DNA from: Sphingorhabdus sp. EL138
Lineage (GTDB): Bacteria > Pseudomonadota > Alphaproteobacteria > Sphingomonadales > Sphingomonadaceae
Length of the DNA: 64,000 nucleotides
Assembly: GCF_945882965.1 (NCBI RefSeq)
Contig: NZ_CAMCWY010000007.1
Coordinates: forward strand, 42,569 to 106,568
Direction of reading: 5' to 3'
How positions within the stretch are numbered: position 1 is the first letter of the stretch; every line of letters begins with the position of its first letter. The position numbers and the translations under genes were made by a program. A model generated the notes under the pieces. The model saw nothing but the letters and a program-made list of their open reading frames with translations. It had not been told where the DNA came from and searched no databases. Of the stretch, positions 8,336-17,362 are shown piece after piece.

Positions 8336-9703
8336 TTATAGAGGCGTGAACCGGACCTTCAATCCATCCTTTGGCTTGGGGATCGGCCATGCCTGCCAAT
8401 CGGGCTCATAACCATCGGCAATTTCGACCTTAACCGACGTCAGCAAATGGTGCATGAACAGCTTGGTCTGCATATAGGCAAAGTGCAGGCCAAGGCACAT
8501 ATGTGCGCCGCCGCCAAAGGGCACCCATGCATATTTATGCCGCGCTTTTACCTTATCGGCCGTGAAGCGCATGGGATCAAACTCATGCGGGTTTGGCCAA
8601 TACTCTTCCATCATATGGACATAAGACGGGCTGATGCTGACCGACGTGCCCTTGGGGATATGGTAGCCCATGAAATCAAAGTCACGCAGCGCGCGGCGCG
8701 GGATCGATGGCACGGGCGAAATCAGGCGCAGCGATTCCTTAAACGCATATTCTGTCAGCTCGAACTTATCGAGATCGGCAAAGGCGATGTCCGATCCGGC
8801 AGGGCCAATCGCAAGGCACTCTTCGCGCAATTTCTGCTGCCACTCTGGATGCTTGGCAAGATACCAGATCATCGACGTGACCGACGACGTAATCGTATCA
8901 TGCGCGGCCATCATCAGGAAGTTCATGTGGTCGATCAGCTCGCCATCAGACATATATTCGCCGTCCTCGCGTTTTGACCGGCAGAATTGGCTGAACATAT
9001 CTTGCCGGTTTTCGTTGCGGCGGCGTTCGGCGATTTGGGGCCCGAAATAATCGATGAGATATTTGCGGCCAGCCACACCCTTGCCCATCGGCGTGAAGGG
9101 CAAGGGCGCCCGGATCGGCGCGACCGATGCCTGCACCATGTCGACAAATGCCTTGTTAATCTTGTCTGCCTCTGGCCCCAATGGAATCCCTAAGAAGCTG
9201 CTCGCCGCGATATCAAGCGTCAGTTGCTTGATCGCCGGATAGAATAGCATATCGCCGCGCCAATCCTTCAATTGCTCGGCAAAAATACGGTTCATGTCTT
9301 GGGTATAGGCGCGCATCGGCTCTGGCTTAAACGCGATGCCCAATGCGCGGCGGTCCATGCGGTGATGGTCGAAATCCATCAACATCAATCCGCGTGGGAA
9401 CAAAAGGTTCAGGACTGGGCCCCAACCTTGCTCCGACGAAAACAGCTTTTCACGGTCAAACAGCAACAGCTCATTAGCCTCTGCGCCGACCAACGAGACC
9501 GTCGGATTTCCAAAGGCGTTGGTGCGGAACACCTTGCCATAGGTTTTGACCATGCGCGCGCCATAGCCGGGCGGATCGCGCAGCACGCGAAACGTGGTGC
9601 CAACGATCGGCGGACCATTTTCGCCCGGGATATGCGACAGGTCGCCAATCTTTGTACGTGGCACCCAATGCGGGTTGGCAGCTTCGCTATGGGCAAGGGC
9701 CAT
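8336..9703 (-). CDS. cytochrome P450
   Basis: A 455-residue heme monooxygenase with all P450 landmarks: the I-helix oxygen site AAHDTITSS, the K-helix ExxR as ESLR, the PMRF region and the cysteine heme loop FGGGAHMCLG. It would need a ferredoxin and reductase from elsewhere, since none are in the window. The ATG at 9703 is chosen because AGGA sits 9 nt upstream; the ATG at 9712 directly abuts that site. There is no membrane anchor, so it is a soluble bacterial type. The substrate cannot be deduced. An IS element lies just upstream and could disturb its promoter. Confidence 0.95.
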   Translation of the reverse strand: MALAHSEAANPHWVPRTKIGDLSHIPGENGPPIVGTTFRVLRDPPGYGARMVKTYGKVFRTNAFGNPTVSLVGAEANELLLFDREKLFSSEQGWGPVLNLLFPRGLMLMDFDHHRMDRRALGIAFKPEPMRAYTQDMNRIFAEQLKDWRGDMLFYPAIKQLTLDIAASSFLGIPLGPEADKINKAFVDMVQASVAPIRAPLPFTPMGKGVAGRKYLIDYFGPQIAERRRNENRQDMFSQFCRSKREDGEYMSDGELIDHMNFLMMAAHDTITSSVTSMIWYLAKHPEWQQKLREECLAIGPAGSDIAFADLDKFELTEYAFKESLRLISPVPSIPRRALRDFDFMGYHIPKGTSVSISPSYVHMMEEYWPNPHEFDPMRFTADKVKARHKYAWVPFGGGAHMCLGLHFAYMQTKLFMHHLLTSVKVEIADGYEPDWQAWPIPKPKDGLKVRFTPL

Positions 9704-9794
9704 GGGTCTCATTCCTGTTTAATTGCGCGATTAAGGTTTACTGCCATGGATGTTAATATGGCGCAAGTGGGCCATGGGGGTGCGGCTATTATAG

Positions 9795-10172
9795 ATGGTA
9801 CCAAAACACTCTGGCCAACCCAAGGCCTCTGCCGAACGTGTCGTGAAGGATATTCGGCGTGCAACCCGTCGGCATTTTTCTGCCGAAGATAAGATCAGGA
9901 TCGTGCTTGAGGGCTTGCGCGGTGATGACAGCATAGCCGAGCTGTGCCGCAAGGAAGGTATCGCGCAGAGCCTATATTACACATGGTCCAAGGAGTTCAT
10001 GGAAGCTGGCAAGCGGCGTCTGGCGGGTGATACTGCCCGTGCAGCGACCAGTGGTGAAGTGCAGGACCTGCGCCGTGAAGCGCGTGCCCTGAAGGAGTGC
10101 GTGGCTGATCTGACCCTTGAGAACCGGCTGCTTAAAAAAAGCATGATAGCGGATGGGGGAGACGACGAATGA
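9795..10172 (+). CDS. IS3-family transposase OrfA
   Basis: A 125-residue helix-turn-helix protein (FSAEDKIRIVLEGLRGDDSIAELCRKEGIAQSLYYTWSKEF) followed by a leucine-zipper-like helix (LRREARALKECVADLTLENRLLKKSM). OrfA binds the terminal repeats of the element. It overlaps orfB by an ATGA tetranucleotide at 10169-10172, which allows translational coupling instead of the frameshift used by many IS3 elements. The frame is undamaged. Confidence 0.9.
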   Translation: MVPKHSGQPKASAERVVKDIRRATRRHFSAEDKIRIVLEGLRGDDSIAELCRKEGIAQSLYYTWSKEFMEAGKRRLAGDTARAATSGEVQDLRREARALKECVADLTLENRLLKKSMIADGGDDE

Positions 10173-11149
10173 GGTATCCCGCCCCTGAGAAGCTCGAGAT
10201 CATCAGGATCGTCGAGCAGTCGCATCTGCCTGCCAAGCAGACCCTCGATAAACTGGGCGTCGCCCGCCGGACCTTCTACCGCTGGTATGACCGCTATCTC
10301 GAAGGCGGGCCTGAAGCGTTGGCCGATAAGCCATCAAGCCCGGCCCGTGTGTGGAACCGTATCCCGAAGGTAATCCATGACCAGATCATCGATCTGGCCC
10401 TGGAGCAGTCAGAGCTGTCACCGCGTGAACTGGCGTGGCGGTTCACCGACGAACGGCGTTACTTCGTGTCAGAAGCGACGGTTTACAGGCTTTTAAAGGC
10501 TCATGACCTGATTACCAGTCCGGCCTATGTTGTTGTGAAGGCAGCCAATGAGTTCCACACAAAGACCGCCCGTCCCAACGAGATGTGGCAGACAGACTTC
10601 ACCTACTTCAAGATCATTGGCTGGGGCTGGATGTACCTGTCGACCGTACTCGACGACTTCTCGCGCTATATCATCGCATGGAGGCTGTGCAGCAATATGC
10701 GGGCCGAGGATGTCACCGACACGCTGGACATGGCCCTGGCAGCATCGGGCTGCGATCATGCGACGGTTCAGCACAAGCCGCGGTTGCTCAGCGATAATGG
10801 TCCCAGCTATATCGCGGGCGAACTGGCGGAGTATATCGAAGCCAACAAGATGAGCCATGTGCGCGGCGCACCGATGCATCCGCAAACACAGGGCAAGATC
10901 GAACGCTGGCACCAGACACTCAAGAACCGCATCCTACTCGAAAACTACTTCCTGCCAGGCGACCTTGAGCAACAGATCGAAGCGTTCGTCGAGCATTACA
11001 ACCATCAGCGCTATCACGAGAGCCTGAACAACGTCACACCTGCCGATGCCTACTTCGGCAGGGCGCAAGCCATCATCCAACAACGCGAAAGGACAAAACG
11101 ACAGACCATCGAATATCGGCGCTTGCAACACCGCAAGCTGGCCGCTTAA
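10169..11149 (+). CDS. IS3-family transposase OrfB, DDE integrase
   Basis: A 326-residue transposase catalytic subunit. An N-terminal helix-turn-helix (SHLPAKQTLDKLGVARRTFYRWYDRY) is followed by the rve integrase core. The DDE triad is visible as D in WQTDFTY, D in LLSDNGPSY and E in QGKIERWHQTLK, the last with the spacing and K/R context of IS3 enzymes. The C-terminal NHQRYHESLNNVTPADAYFG is also typical. The complete triad means it should be active with OrfA. Confidence 0.94.
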   Translation: MRYPAPEKLEIIRIVEQSHLPAKQTLDKLGVARRTFYRWYDRYLEGGPEALADKPSSPARVWNRIPKVIHDQIIDLALEQSELSPRELAWRFTDERRYFVSEATVYRLLKAHDLITSPAYVVVKAANEFHTKTARPNEMWQTDFTYFKIIGWGWMYLSTVLDDFSRYIIAWRLCSNMRAEDVTDTLDMALAASGCDHATVQHKPRLLSDNGPSYIAGELAEYIEANKMSHVRGAPMHPQTQGKIERWHQTLKNRILLENYFLPGDLEQQIEAFVEHYNHQRYHESLNNVTPADAYFGRAQAIIQQRERTKRQTIEYRRLQHRKLAA

Positions 11150-11199
11150 TATCAACCCAACTGATGAGGCCAATGCTCCGTTAATTTACGCAGCCATCA

Positions 11200-12118
11200 G
11201 TGCCAAATGTTCTGACGACGGACACTTGCTGAAGCCAATCATCAAGACGGTCGATCAGTCTTTTGGAGAGCGTTGAGCAGATCGAATAGCAAAGGGTGTT
11301 ATCATGGCATCACCCGCATATCCTTGCCATATGCAGGGGAGCGTTGGTACGCGTTGTGCCCGCTGGCGGGCCGCAGGACCACCGCTTTGGTGCTGCCGCC
11401 GAGCCAAGTTCAGAGCCTGCACCTTTAAGTGGCTGGAACGTGCCCGACAGCTCGCAGTATAAAATTTCTCACGGAAGTAGCCCGTGACAATCACAGGGCT
11501 CTTGGCCCTACACACCGGGGGGTCCGACAACTACAGCAACAATTTTTGTATTTAGTCACATCAAAGTGACCGCAGTTCCAAACAGCCTAGTGTCATAACA
11601 ATTCCATCCTGGTACCAATGCGAATTCGGCGCAAGACGCGCCCACCGCATTCCTATTGGTGCTTGCTATGTGCTTGCTGAAAAATATGCCCGATCAAAAA
11701 TAAGGATAATACAAAGCTTCAGTAATTGAAGAAAATGGTCGGGGAGGCAGGATTCCCAGTAGCGGCGCCATTCTTACGAACGCGCTGCCACATCAGCTAA
11801 CGCTCTTTAAGCTCGTTACAACCGCGCCGGTTAATTGAATAAGTCACTAACCAAATGCCCCCTATCAAGCCTCAGGAGCGCCTTAGCGAGCTAATGCGAG
11901 GGGCTGGCAATTGTGTTCAGTTATTGGCCGCTTTTAATAACTCTATCGACTGATTGCTTTTCAAATCGTCGCTCGACGAGCTGTGTGCGATTTCAGTCGG
12001 AGTGACCCCGCCACCTGCATCTGTTATCTTACTGTGAAACAATCGCTAGAAATGCGTGATAACGCTGCTGTGATAAAATGGTGCGTTCTGCCACCCTAAG
12101 TCATTAATACTTTGGACT
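11200..12118. other. gene-free stretch between the IS element and tRNA-Glu
   Basis: About 0.9 kb without a convincing coding region; the longest open frames (about 60-90 codons) show no recognisable protein. It contains a tRNA-like remnant at 11735-11812. The position, on the 3' side of tRNA-Glu and bounded by an IS, is where integrated elements commonly sit, so this may be the scar of a lost one. Confidence 0.6.
11735..11812 (-). pseudogene. possible decayed tRNA
   Basis: Read on the minus strand this gives TTAGCTGATGTGGCAGCGCG (like a D-arm), TTCGTAA (like an anticodon loop with CGT, Thr) and GAATCCTGCCTCCCCGACCA (like a T-arm, acceptor 3' strand and encoded CCA). The anticodon stem no longer pairs, the T-loop is altered and no 5' partner for TCCCCGA is present, so it cannot fold as a functional tRNA. 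The resemblance is suggestive only. Confidence 0.4.
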
Positions 12119-12193
12119 TGGTGACCCCTACGGGAATCGAACCCGTGTTTCAGCCGTGAAAGGGCCGCGTCCTAACCGCTAGACGAAGGGGCC
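12119..12193 (-). tRNA. tRNA-Glu (UUC)
   Basis: On the minus strand the molecule begins GGCCCCTTCGTCTAGCGG and ends with the T-arm GGGTTCGATTCCC and an acceptor strand closing on the 5' end. An encoded CCA occupies 12121-12119. The anticodon stem CGGCC/GGCTG carries the loop CTTTCAC, with anticodon TTC for glutamate. Acceptor, D-, anticodon and T-arms all pair. It follows recJ on the same strand. Confidence 0.96.
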
Positions 12194-12259
12194 AATCGCT
12201 TGGCGAGCCGCGCCTTTACGGATTCGTGCCGCACTCGTCAAGGCCAAGTTGGCGCAAGT

Positions 12260-14029
12260 TCAGTCGGCAAAGGCAATGTCGTCGACATGCAGCTCGGCTT
12301 TTGGCGTTGCGCCCCAGTCATCGGTCTTGGCGCGGCCGGCGAACCAGTAGCGGCGACCGCGATCGGCATGGAGCATGGTCTGGCCAAGAACGGTTTCGCC
12401 CTGACGAAATGCCATGGCTTTGAACGACTGGCCATCGTCGCCTGCAACGATGGCGCGGACATGGTCCTTGCCGACAATATCGCATTTGATAATCCGCAAT
12501 GGCCCAGTGACCACCCGCGGCCCGGGCCAGCCCATGCCATAAGGTCCAGCGGACTCCATGGCGTCGACAAAAATGGGGTTCAGGCCGCGCGGCGCGACAA
12601 TGGCGTCGATCAGCAACGCCTTGGCCCCCGATGCGTTGGCGACATCTGTTGCCAGTCGCGCGTCGAGCCAATCGGCCAAGGCATCAATTTTGTCGCGTGC
12701 GACTGTTAGGCCCGCCGCCATGGCGTGGCCACCGCCTGCGACGAGCAATCCAGCCTCGCGCGCCGCAATGATGGCCGCGCCTAGGTCAACGCCTGCGATA
12801 GACCGACCCGATCCTTTGCCAACACCATTTTCGTCGACGGCAATGACGATCGATGGCTTGCCCGTCTTTTCCTTGATGCGGCCAGCAACGATGCCAATGA
12901 CACCGGGATGCCAGCCTTCGCCCGATAACAACGCCACCGCGCGGTTATGTTGTCCGGCCAACATGGCCTCGGCCTGCTCCTGCACCACCGATTCAATCGC
13001 GCGGCGTTCTTCATTCAGGCGGTCAAGCTCCATCGCGATGTCTTGTGCCTCGACCGCATCTTCAGTGATCAGCAAGCGCACGCCAAGGTCAGATTTGCCG
13101 ACGCGGCCGCCGGCATTTATGCGTGGACCCAAGGCAAAGCCAAGGTCAGAGCATATCGGGGCGCGAGTTAGACGGCTCGCTTGAATGAGCGCAGACAGAC
13201 CTATGTTGCGGCGCGCGGCCATGACCTTCAGCCCTTGCGCAACAAATGCGCGGTTCAGCCCGCGCAGCTGCGCCACATCGGCCACGGTGCCCAAGGCTAC
13301 GATATCGAGTAGCTCCATGATTTTGGGTTCGGGCCGAGTGGCAAAATAGCCACGGGTGCGCAGCGTGCGGATCAACGCCGCCCCCAAAAGGAACGCCACC
13401 CCAACCGCTGCCAGATGCCCGTGGGACGCCGCCGCGTCGGTTTCGTCGAGGCGGTTGGGGTTTACCAAGGCAAAGGCCTCAGGAAGCTCTGAGGCGCATT
13501 TATGATGGTCGACGACGATGACCTCAAGCCCTGCAGCTTTGGCCTGCGACAAGGCGTCATAGGCCATCGCTCCGCAATCGACGGTGACGATTAAGCGGCT
13601 GCCGCCGTCGCCAATACGGACCAAGGCTTCGCCGGAGGGGCCATAGCCCTCCATCAAGCGGTCCGGGATATAATAGCCTGCGTTCAGCCCCAAATTGCGC
13701 AGCAAGCGGATGAGCAAAGCCGCGCTGGTCGCGCCATCGACGTCATAATCACCATAGACGGTGATTTGCTCCTTTTCCTCAACTGCCTGTGCGAGCCGAA
13801 GCGCCGCATTCTCCATATCCTGAAAGATCGACGGGTCGGGCATGAAGTTGCGGATGGTCGGGTTGCGGTGCCGCTCAATATCATCGCGCGCGACCCCGCG
13901 CGCCATCAGCAACTGAGTAACCAGATCATCGGGCTGAAAGTCCGGGTCACGGCCATCGGTGCCGCTGCCCCGCCAATGCCACGCTTGTTCAAGGATGGAG
14001 TGATTAATGTCGAGGACTGGCTTCATCAT
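12260..14029 (-). CDS. recJ: single-stranded-DNA-specific exonuclease RecJ
   Basis: A 589-residue 5'-3' exonuclease that degrades single-stranded DNA in recombination and mismatch repair. The DHH-superfamily motifs are intact: DYDVDG at residues 94-99, DCG at 151-153, VDHH at 173-176, and the DHHA1-domain GGGHAMAAG in the second half, followed by the OB-fold C-terminus. Length is normal. It is third in the minus-strand order hom, glpX, recJ, tRNA-Glu, an arrangement I associate with sphingomonads. The start ATG 14029 has another ATG at codon 2. Confidence 0.96.
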   Translation of the reverse strand: MMKPVLDINHSILEQAWHWRGSGTDGRDPDFQPDDLVTQLLMARGVARDDIERHRNPTIRNFMPDPSIFQDMENAALRLAQAVEEKEQITVYGDYDVDGATSAALLIRLLRNLGLNAGYYIPDRLMEGYGPSGEALVRIGDGGSRLIVTVDCGAMAYDALSQAKAAGLEVIVVDHHKCASELPEAFALVNPNRLDETDAAASHGHLAAVGVAFLLGAALIRTLRTRGYFATRPEPKIMELLDIVALGTVADVAQLRGLNRAFVAQGLKVMAARRNIGLSALIQASRLTRAPICSDLGFALGPRINAGGRVGKSDLGVRLLITEDAVEAQDIAMELDRLNEERRAIESVVQEQAEAMLAGQHNRAVALLSGEGWHPGVIGIVAGRIKEKTGKPSIVIAVDENGVGKGSGRSIAGVDLGAAIIAAREAGLLVAGGGHAMAAGLTVARDKIDALADWLDARLATDVANASGAKALLIDAIVAPRGLNPIFVDAMESAGPYGMGWPGPRVVTGPLRIIKCDIVGKDHVRAIVAGDDGQSFKAMAFRQGETVLGQTMLHADRGRRYWFAGRAKTDDWGATPKAELHVDDIAFAD

Positions 14030-14067
14030 ACTTCCCTATGGCCCGCTGCTGGTGCTAGCAAGGGGGG

Positions 14068-14559
14068 ATGCGGCAATTGGCAATAATCTGGCACAGTATG
14101 ACGGGTGGGTCTGAAGCCCTGGCGCAGGCCGCCTATGATGGCGCGCGGCGGGCGCAGGGCACGGATGTGCTGATGCTGAACGCAGCAGAGGCTGGCCCTG
14201 AACATATGTTGGCGGCGGACGGCTATCTATTCCTGTTCCCGGAAAATCTGGCGGCGATCAGCGGGGGCATGAAAAGCTTTTTCGACCGATGCTATAATCC
14301 GTGCCTTGGCGCATTGAACGGGCGGGCTTATGCGATGATCGTGTGTGCCGGGTCCGACGGACGCAATGCTGTTGCGCAGGCCGAGCGGATCGCGACGGGC
14401 TGGCGGCTGCGACAAATACTGCCAAGTGTGATTGTCTGCACGCATGCCCAGACGCAAGCGGCGATATTATCGCCCAAAACTATTGATGTTGCGGATCTAT
14501 CGGCGGCAGCGGACATGGGCGCGCAAATCGCGACGGGTCTGCAAATGGGTATTTACTGA
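14068..14559 (+). CDS. flavodoxin-like / NADPH-dependent FMN reductase family protein
   Basis: A 163-residue flavoprotein fold. The first strand and phosphate loop read IIWHSMTGGSEALAQAA, equivalent to the FMN phosphate-binding T/SxTGxT loop. The region FPENLAAISGGMKSFFDRCY matches the flavodoxin_2/WrbA-like group, in which a Gly-Gly-x-Lys loop contacts the flavin. It sits alone on the plus strand between recJ and glpX, sharing short intergenic gaps (39 and 4 bp) with both. It is probably an NAD(P)H:flavin or quinone oxidoreductase; the electron acceptor is unknown. Confidence 0.78.
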   Translation: MRQLAIIWHSMTGGSEALAQAAYDGARRAQGTDVLMLNAAEAGPEHMLAADGYLFLFPENLAAISGGMKSFFDRCYNPCLGALNGRAYAMIVCAGSDGRNAVAQAERIATGWRLRQILPSVIVCTHAQTQAAILSPKTIDVADLSAAADMGAQIATGLQMGIY

Positions 14560-14562
14560 ATA

Positions 14563-15546
14563 TCAGCCGAGATGGTCTGCTTTCCGATGCTCGCTCTTGA
14601 CCCAGCGGACGGTGCCCGATGAGGCGCGCATCACGACGGTTTCTGTAGTGACCCGGCCATCGCGTAAAGTTTTGACGCCAGCGAGCAACGAACCGTCGGT
14701 GACACCAGTCGCTGCAAAAATGCAGTCACCTTTTGCGAGCTCTTCCAGATCGTAAATCTTGTCGAGATCCTCAATTCCCCATTTGCGCGCGCGCGACCGT
14801 TCATCGTCGTTGCGGAACAGCAGGCGGCCCTTGAACTGGCCGCCGACACAGCGCAGGGCCGCTGCCGCCAGCACACCTTCTGGCGCACCACCGCTGCCCA
14901 TATAGATGTCGACGGTGGTATCGGGATTGGTTGTTGCTATGACACCCGCAACGTCGCCATCGGGGATCAGCATCACGCCACAGCCAAGCGCCCGCAGCTC
15001 GGCGATCAGCTTTTCATGGCGGGGGCGGTCGAGTACGCAAACGATAAGTTCGTCTGGAGCTACGCCCTTTTCCTTGGCAACTGCATTCACATTTTCAGCA
15101 ACCGTTTTGTCGAGGTTGACGATGTTGGGGGAATAGCCGGGGCCAATTGCGATCTTGTCCATGTAGACATCAGGCGCGTTCAACAGATTGCCCTCTTCGG
15201 CCACAGCCAGAACGGCCAGTGCGTTCGGGCCGGCCTTTGCGGTGATGGTTGTGCCCTCCAAAGGATCCAGGGCGATGTCAATTTTGGGGCCAGTGCCAAT
15301 CGCCGATCCAACCTTTTCACCAATGAACAACATCGGCGCTTCGTCCCGCTCGCCTTCACCGATGACGACGGTTCCATCCATATATAATTCGTTCAGGGCG
15401 GCGCGCATCGCTTCGACGGCGGCGGCATCAGCTGCCTTCTCATCGCCGCGACCAATAAGCTTCGCCGCTGCGATAGCTGCAGCCTCAGTCACGCGCACCA
15501 TTTCCAAAACAAGGACGCGGTCGAGGATTTGGCTTGCGGTAGTCAT
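14563..15546 (-). CDS. glpX: class II fructose-1,6-bisphosphatase
   Basis: Hydrolyses fructose-1,6-bisphosphate to fructose-6-phosphate in gluconeogenesis. The 327-residue sequence has the GlpX hallmarks: GRGDEKAADAAAVEAM, the metal site VIGEGERDEAPMLFIGE and IDIALDPLEGTT, and GSGGAPEGVLAAAALRCVGG for the substrate phosphates. It belongs to the lithium-sensitive phosphatase fold. It is encoded downstream of hom on the minus strand with about 300 bp between them, so it may have its own promoter. The length and all motifs are complete. Confidence 0.96.
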   Translation of the reverse strand: MTTASQILDRVLVLEMVRVTEAAAIAAAKLIGRGDEKAADAAAVEAMRAALNELYMDGTVVIGEGERDEAPMLFIGEKVGSAIGTGPKIDIALDPLEGTTITAKAGPNALAVLAVAEEGNLLNAPDVYMDKIAIGPGYSPNIVNLDKTVAENVNAVAKEKGVAPDELIVCVLDRPRHEKLIAELRALGCGVMLIPDGDVAGVIATTNPDTTVDIYMGSGGAPEGVLAAAALRCVGGQFKGRLLFRNDDERSRARKWGIEDLDKIYDLEELAKGDCIFAATGVTDGSLLAGVKTLRDGRVTTETVVMRASSGTVRWVKSEHRKADHLG

Positions 15547-15651
15547 CTGAATTTCCTAGCTATTTGAAATATCGGGTTTCTGGGGAAAGAAATTTCGGCA
15601 TCTGGGGCGTTTAGGTCGGCACTGCGGTTCCGATAGGGAAGGTGTAGCCAA

Positions 15652-15853
15652 ATGTCGAGATTACTTGTTGCTGCCGTGGTACTTTCTACCTCCGGCATGT
15701 TTGCGCGGTGATACTAACTGCAAGATTTACATGAAGGGCGCTAGCGCGAGTTTCGGCTATGTCCCAATAGTCGCCATTCCGCTTGAGGAGGTCCTCAAAG
15801 GACTGCCTGAACCTGATATGATTGTCACCAACGGCGAGAACGCCCCGCCCTGA
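15652..15853 (+). pseudogene. small secreted protein gene, apparently frameshifted
   Basis: An ATG at 15652, preceded by GGGAAGG, opens a signal-peptide-like run (MSRLLVAAVVLSTSGMFAR) that stops at 15711. The next frame continues without a stop to 15853 (CKIYMKGASASFGYVPIVAIPLEEVLKGLPEPDMIV). Joining them by one indel near 15700 would give an exported protein of about 66 residues. I recognise no family. It could instead be two unrelated chance frames, or a short protein starting at ATG 15731. Confidence 0.35.
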
Positions 15854-17173
15854 TCATTCGCCCAAAATGTGCATAACCATCGGCTCGCCAAGCAAGCTGT
15901 CCGAGGTTGCCAAAGCACCAATGGTATCGCTGATGGCTTGTTCTGGCCCGGCATGCGTGACCATGGCAATCAACGCCGAACCATCGTCACTTGCCTCGGT
16001 TTGGATAAGGCTTTCAATCGACAGCCCCGCATCGCGCATCGCTGCAGTGATTTCTGCGAGCACACCGACCCGGTCGGCCACCAACATGCGCAAATAGGTT
16101 TTGCTGATCCGGTGCGCCGAGGCTGCGCGCGGCAGCTTTTCAAGTTCAGCCGACGGCATGGAGAATGCAGGGCCGGTTTCCTTGCGCGCAATATCGACCA
16201 AATCGGCAACGACCGCTGATGCTGTTGGCTTGTCGCCTGCACCTGCGCCTTGGAACAGCAAACGGCCCGAGAAATTGCCCTCTGCGACGACGGCGTTGGT
16301 TGCGCCTGTGACAACTGCGAGCGGGTGGCTTAAAGGCACAAGGCACGGCTCAACACGCTGAAAAATAGTCGACGATCCATTGTCGCCGTCAATTTCAGCA
16401 AGGCCAATCAGCCGTATACGATAGCCCAAGGTTTTGGCCTGCGCGATGTCGGCCGCTAGGATTTTGCGCACGCCGCGCGCCTCAACTCCGCCAAAGTCGA
16501 TGACAGAGCCAAAGCTTAACGACGCAAGAATGGAAAGCTTATGCGCAGCATCGATCCCGTCAATGTCGAACGACGGATCGGCTTCGGCAAAGCCCTTGGC
16601 CTGCGCATCGGCAAGAACCTGCGCAAAATCCAGCCCGTCGCGCTCCATACTGGACAGGATGAAATTACATGTGCCATTGAGAATGCCATAGACTCGGTCA
16701 ATGCGGTTGGCGGCTGCACCATCGCGCAGACCTTGAATGACAGGAATACCTCCGGCAACAGCCGCTTCAAATTTCAGCGCCGCCTGCTTGTTCTCCGCCA
16801 ATGCCGCAAGCTCGAAACCATGATGCGCGATCATCGCCTTGTTGGCGGTCACCAAAGCGCGTCCGTTGGACAAAGTTTCACGGGCCAAGGTCAGGGCAGG
16901 ACCATCGGATCCCCCGACGAGCTCAACCACAACGTCAATATCTTCCGCGGTCGCAAGCGCACCCATGTCGTCGACCCAGCGATAAGGCGACAGATCAACG
17001 CCGCGATCCCGTGTCCGGTCACGCGCGGTGATAGCTACAATCTTAATCTCGCGGCCGGCCCTGCGTGCAATAAGCGCCGCATTTTCTTCAATCAGGCGAA
17101 TGACACCACTGCCCACGGTTCCAAGTCCAGCGAGGCCCACTTTAAGCGGTGCATGACGAACGGGTGTGGACAT
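15854..17173 (-). CDS. hom: homoserine dehydrogenase
   Basis: Reduces aspartate semialdehyde to homoserine, the branch toward threonine and methionine. Domains run in order: an NAD(P)-binding part (GLAGLGTVGSGV, residues about 14-25), the catalytic domain with the signature KFEAAVAGGIPVIQGL and GILNGTCNFILSSME, and a C-terminal ACT domain (VADRVGVLAEITAAMRDAGLSIESLIQ) that normally gives threonine feedback control. The 439-residue length is standard. It supplies the homoserine used in the methionine route whose later enzymes (metF, metH, metC) also lie in this window. Confidence 0.97.
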   Translation of the reverse strand: MSTPVRHAPLKVGLAGLGTVGSGVIRLIEENAALIARRAGREIKIVAITARDRTRDRGVDLSPYRWVDDMGALATAEDIDVVVELVGGSDGPALTLARETLSNGRALVTANKAMIAHHGFELAALAENKQAALKFEAAVAGGIPVIQGLRDGAAANRIDRVYGILNGTCNFILSSMERDGLDFAQVLADAQAKGFAEADPSFDIDGIDAAHKLSILASLSFGSVIDFGGVEARGVRKILAADIAQAKTLGYRIRLIGLAEIDGDNGSSTIFQRVEPCLVPLSHPLAVVTGATNAVVAEGNFSGRLLFQGAGAGDKPTASAVVADLVDIARKETGPAFSMPSAELEKLPRAASAHRISKTYLRMLVADRVGVLAEITAAMRDAGLSIESLIQTEASDDGSALIAMVTHAGPEQAISDTIGALATSDSLLGEPMVMHILGE

Positions 17174-17362
17174 GGCTAAACGACTTTCTGCCTTGATTCT
17201 GGAGGATTTACGCCGTGCTTAAGTGGAATTCGATGGAAACGCTAGCCCAAGCTTGCGATGCCCTTGCCGGTGCGCGTGCCAAAGGCATAAGACAAGCGCA
17301 AGGCTGGCGCTTGGGCCTGGGGTTCGCTAGAGCCCGGAGATATGCAAAATCGGAGTGAAAAA

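Larger units (their letters stand above)
9742..11199 (+). mobile_element. IS3-family insertion sequence, apparently complete
   Basis: Two overlapping transposase frames lie between imperfect terminal repeats. Reading inward, the left end near 9742 has TGCCATGGATGTTAATATGGCGC and the right end near 11199 (complement) has TGATGGCTGCGTAAATTAACGGAGC, which match loosely. I could not fix the exact ends or see a clear target duplication. Both transposase frames are open, so the element may still be active. It is inserted between the P450 gene and a gene-free stretch next to tRNA-Glu. Confidence 0.8.

Noticed and set aside
11255..11530. A 91-codon minus-strand frame in the gene-free stretch.
   Set aside because: No ribosome site, no recognisable family and a composition unlike real genes nearby.
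17233..17358. A 41-codon frame just upstream of the hydroxyacyl-CoA dehydrogenase gene, ending 4 nt before its ATG.
   Set aside because: It has no ribosome site and an Ala/Arg-rich composition typical of chance frames; it could be a leader peptide, but nothing supports this.
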